Origin: Herbaspirillum autotrophicum
GTDB taxonomy: Bacteria > Pseudomonadota > Gammaproteobacteria > Burkholderiales > Burkholderiaceae_D
Length of the DNA stretch: 64,000 nucleotides
Assembly (NCBI RefSeq): GCF_001189915.1
Contig: NZ_LFLS01000001.1
Coordinates: 1 to 64,000, forward strand
Reading direction: 5' to 3'
The notes under the pieces were generated by a model. It had not been told where the DNA came from and did not search any database. It saw nothing but the letters and a program-made list of their open reading frames with translations. Below are positions 61,309-64,000 of this stretch, one piece after another. How positions within the stretch are numbered: position 1 is the first letter of the stretch; every line of letters starts with the position of its first letter. The position numbers and the translations under genes are program-made.

Positions 61309-62720
61309 CGTATCAGCAGCTTCATCAAGGCCTTGAACACGCGGCCGTAAGGTGGCAAAAACCAGCGCATCGGATTGAGCCGGCGCTGGCGAAATACCGG
61401 TTTCATATGCGACAAGCTGCGGAAACCGAATTCACCGTGATAAGCACCCATGCCGGAAGCACCGATGCCGCCGAACGGCAAATCATTTTGCGCAATGTGC
61501 AGCAACGTGTCGTTGATGCTGACGCCGCCGGCCACGGTATGCTGCAACACCTGATCGATGCGTTCCTGATCGCGTTCGAATACATACAGCGCCAACGGTC
61601 GCGGCCGCGCATTGATCATGGCAATCGCTTCATCGAGGCGGTCATAGCTGATCAACGGCAACAGCGGTCCGAAAATTTCTTCTTGCATGATGCGTGCCGT
61701 GGCCGGTATCGAGGTCAGTATCAGCGGTGGCAGGCAACGGCTGCCGGCATCGGCGGCCTGCGTGGCCAGCGGCGTGACGCTGGCACCTTGCGCCAGTGCA
61801 TCGTCCAGCAAGGCTTGCAAGCGCGCAAAGTGACGCGGGTTGATGATGCTCGTGTAGTCGCTGTTGTTCTGTCGTGTTGCGTGGTTGAGCGCCGGATAGC
61901 ACTGCGCCACGAACTTGCGTGCCGCCGTGATGAATTGCGCTTCCTGCCCGCGCGGCAGCAAGACGTAATCGGGGGCGATGCAGGTTTGGCCGGCATTGAG
62001 CAATTTGCCGCTCATGATGCGCGTTACCGCTGATTCGACATCGGCGCCGGGGCCGATGATGGCGGGTGACTTGCCGCCGAGTTCCAGCGTCACCGGCACC
62101 AGATTGTCGCTGGCGGCGCGCATGACGGCGCGGCCGGTGGCGGTGGAACCGGTGAACAGCAAGTGATCGAACGGCAAAGCGCAAAAGGCACGGGCGACCT
62201 CGGCGTCGCCATTGATCACGGTCACTTCATCGGGGGCCAGCGTGCTGTGCATCCATTGCGCCAGCAACGCGCCGAATGCCGGTGAATCCTCCGACAGCTT
62301 GAGCATGGCCAGATTGCCGGCGGCGAGCGCGCAGACCAACGGCGCGATGCTGAGCAGCAAGGGGTAATTCCACGGCACCACGATGCCGATCACGCCCAGG
62401 GGCTGCGGCAGCAATTGATTGCGGGCCGGTTGATACCAGAAAGAGGTGGCGCGCCGCTGCGGTTGCATCCAGCGCTGGCCGTGCGCCAGCGCATGGTCGA
62501 TGGCTTGCAGGCAAGGAACGATTTCCAGCAGCTCGGTTTCATGCACTGAACGCTGACCGAAATCCTGCCCGATGGCAGCGGCAATCGCATGGCGCTGCGC
62601 CAGCAGCATGCTGCGCAAGGCTTGCAGCCGTTGCCTGCGCAGCGGCCACGGGGTTGTCAGTGTCGCGCGCGAGCGCGCATGCAGCGCCTGAAAACTCTCG
62701 TTGAGCGCGCTGGTCGTCAT
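61305..62720 (-). CDS. aldehyde dehydrogenase, coniferyl aldehyde dehydrogenase-like
   Basis: A 471-residue NAD-dependent aldehyde dehydrogenase. Catalytic Cys in NAGQTCIAPDYVLLP, Glu in VTLELGGKSPAIIG and the cofactor motif FTGSTATGRAVM are present, and PLGVIGIVVPWNYPLLLSIAPL is typical. The short form and C-terminal end RRLNPMRWFLPPYGR resemble coniferyl/fatty aldehyde dehydrogenases (CalB type). It lies 7 bases after moeA on the same strand, so co-transcription is likely although the functions differ. The ATG at 62720 is preferred, since the upstream frame lies within moeA. Confidence 0.85.
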   Translation of the reverse strand: MTTSALNESFQALHARSRATLTTPWPLRRQRLQALRSMLLAQRHAIAAAIGQDFGQRSVHETELLEIVPCLQAIDHALAHGQRWMQPQRRATSFWYQPARNQLLPQPLGVIGIVVPWNYPLLLSIAPLVCALAAGNLAMLKLSEDSPAFGALLAQWMHSTLAPDEVTVINGDAEVARAFCALPFDHLLFTGSTATGRAVMRAASDNLVPVTLELGGKSPAIIGPGADVESAVTRIMSGKLLNAGQTCIAPDYVLLPRGQEAQFITAARKFVAQCYPALNHATRQNNSDYTSIINPRHFARLQALLDDALAQGASVTPLATQAADAGSRCLPPLILTSIPATARIMQEEIFGPLLPLISYDRLDEAIAMINARPRPLALYVFERDQERIDQVLQHTVAGGVSINDTLLHIAQNDLPFGGIGASGMGAYHGEFGFRSLSHMKPVFRQRRLNPMRWFLPPYGRVFKALMKLLIR

Positions 62721-62727
62721 GACCGGC

Positions 62728-64000
62728 TCAGACCAGACCGTCGAACAACACGACCTGTACCAGATCGCCGCTGGCGACATTACCTTGGTCATCGTTGAGC
62801 ACGACAATGCAATTGGCATCCGACATCGACCGCAAGATACCCGAGCCTTGTTCGCCGGTCAGGCGCACACGCCAGATGCCGTCGTCGTCAGCGCTGAGGA
62901 TACCGCGCTGATATTCGGTACGGCCCGGGCGCTTGCGAATCGCCGAGCGCGAGACCACCTGCAGCCGCGGCAACGGCGCCTGTTCGGCCCCCATCATGTG
63001 CAGCAAGGCGTCGCGCACGATGAAGTAAAAGCTGATCATGACCGCCACCGGATTGCCGGGCAAGCCAAACAGATAGGCTTCCTTGTCGCCCGAGGCGATG
63101 CGCCCGAATGCCATCGGCCGGCCCGGACGCATGCCGATTTTCCAGAACGACATATCACCCAGTTGCTGCATGATCTGTTTGGTGTAATCGGCAGCCCCGA
63201 CCGACACGCCGCCCGACGTGATCACGGCATCGGCATCTTCGGCCGCACGGCGGAATGCGGCTTCGAGTGCCGCCGGATCGTCATTGATGACGCCCATGTC
63301 GAGCATTTCGCAGCCGAGCCGCTTGAGCATGCCGTACAAGGTATAGCGGTTGGAGTCATAGACGCAGCCGGGTGTCAGCACTTCGCCGACCGAGCGCAAT
63401 TCATCGCCGGTGGAAAAGAAGGCCACGCGCAGGCGCCGTTGCACCGCGACTTCCGCCACGCCGAGCGAAGCCAGCATGCCGATATCGGCAGGGCGCAGAA
63501 TCTTGCCGCGCCGCAGGGCGGTCTGGCCGGTGCGCAAATCTTCGCCGGCACGACGCCGGTTGTCGCCGGTCTTGACGGCACCGGCGGGAATCGTGACAGC
63601 GCCGTCGGTGGCAGCGTGCGTCAATTCCTGCGGGATCACGGTATCGCAACCGTCCGGCATCACGGCACCGGTCATGATGCGCACACAGGTGCCGGCGCTG
63701 ACGTTGTGTGCATAGTGCTGGCCGGCGTGAATGGTGGCGACCACCGGCAGCGTGCGTTCGCCGCTGGCGGGCAAGTCGTCGCCGCGCAAGGCATAGCCAT
63801 CCATGGCCGAGTTGTCGTTGGCCGGGACGTTGATGCCGGACACGATATCCTGCGCCAGCACGCGGTCGAGGGCACTGCGGATCGCCAGTTTTTCGAACGT
63901 GGCAAGCGGCGGCACGAAGTCGTTGATGACTTGTCTGGCCTGGGTCACGCTCATGGCGTCCGGATCGTATCCGGACAGGCAACTGATGATGTCGGACAGG
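62728..64000 (-). CDS. moeA: molybdopterin molybdenumtransferase MoeA (5' end outside window)
   Basis: The enzyme inserts molybdate into adenylated molybdopterin. Visible are AQDIVSGINVPANDNSAMDGYALR, the MoCF-binding region VITSGGVSVGAADYTKQIMQQLG, FGRIASGDKEAYLFGLPGNPVAVMISFY and a C-terminal beta domain. An ATG lies at 63954, but the frame stays open to the window edge and encodes SCLSGYDPDAMSVTQARQ, which looks like the usual MoeA N-terminus (SCLxGYDPxALxV). I therefore think the true start is outside the window and treat the gene as partial. Confidence 0.92.
   Translation of the reverse strand, partial: LSDIISCLSGYDPDAMSVTQARQVINDFVPPLATFEKLAIRSALDRVLAQDIVSGINVPANDNSAMDGYALRGDDLPASGERTLPVVATIHAGQHYAHNVSAGTCVRIMTGAVMPDGCDTVIPQELTHAATDGAVTIPAGAVKTGDNRRRAGEDLRTGQTALRRGKILRPADIGMLASLGVAEVAVQRRLRVAFFSTGDELRSVGEVLTPGCVYDSNRYTLYGMLKRLGCEMLDMGVINDDPAALEAAFRRAAEDADAVITSGGVSVGAADYTKQIMQQLGDMSFWKIGMRPGRPMAFGRIASGDKEAYLFGLPGNPVAVMISFYFIVRDALLHMMGAEQAPLPRLQVVSRSAIRKRPGRTEYQRGILSADDDGIWRVRLTGEQGSGILRSMSDANCIVVLNDDQGNVASGDLVQVVLFDGLV

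Noticed and set aside
1..64000. CRISPR array, insertion sequence, prophage or rRNA operon
   Set aside because: I found no regularly spaced repeats, transposase, integrase, phage structural gene or rRNA sequence in the window.

Overview
The window looks like a chromosomal segment of a betaproteobacterium of the order Burkholderiales, most likely Oxalobacteraceae (Herbaspirillum/Herminiimonas/Collimonas-like). This rests on moderately high G+C, on the housekeeping order lpxH - ppiB - ppiA - L,D-transpeptidase - TPR protein facing cysE on one side and cysS - alkA-type glycosylase - accA - tilS on the other, and on many LysR/TRAP/amino-acid ABC loci. The genus is an inference; no rRNA is present. 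I see no IS element, prophage, CRISPR array or replication origin.

Layout. 0.2-4.1 kb: a MerR regulator behind its own 19-bp-spacer promoter, a carotenoid/stilbene oxygenase, and a stand-alone EVE-HNH protein that looks like a modification-dependent restriction enzyme on more A+T-rich DNA. 4.2-11.3 kb: a catabolic locus of unknown substrate made of a TRAP transporter (DctP plus fused DctQM), a LysR regulator, a DXR-like (DRL/SAF) oxidoreductase, a small ABM monooxygenase and a beta-hydroxyacid dehydrogenase. 11.3-16 kb: an exported carboxymuconolactone-decarboxylase-like protein, small proteins, the manganese exporter MntP with a yybP-ykoY riboswitch leader, and a divergent MFS/LysR pair. 16.1-24.3 kb: a giant alpha-2-macroglobulin with a CLEQ thioester followed by PBP1C. 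25-27.4 kb: two near-identical tRNA-Leu(CAG) genes bracketing a FUSC-type membrane protein and an FMN reductase.

27.7-41.2 kb is core genome: rnr-rlmB, cysE, then a minus-strand envelope operon (TPR/NTF2-like protein, L,D-transpeptidase, two cyclophilins, LpxH), then cysS, a 3-methyladenine glycosylase, accA and tilS. 41.3-42.3 kb holds a tandem array of three secreted Ala/Pro/Lys/His-rich small proteins resembling acid-shock protein Asr. 42.6-51.4 kb holds an RhtB exporter, a GNAT enzyme, a MocR regulator, BenE, PsiF and DUF1311 small periplasmic proteins, a large FtsX/YbbP permease and a group II truncated haemoglobin.

51.4-59.3 kb is a coherent sulfur-amino-acid locus on the minus strand: solute-binding protein, two permeases, ATPase, thiol dioxygenase, four-domain rhodanese and a cystathionine beta-lyase-like PLP enzyme, with a divergent LysR gene. 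Together they could import a sulfur amino acid, oxidise its thiol and handle released sulfur. The window ends with rmuC, a coniferyl-aldehyde-dehydrogenase-like ALDH and moeA, whose 5' end lies outside the window. The strongest leads for new biology are the thiol dioxygenase/rhodanese locus, the Asr-like array, the TRAP/DRL locus and the EVE-HNH protein.
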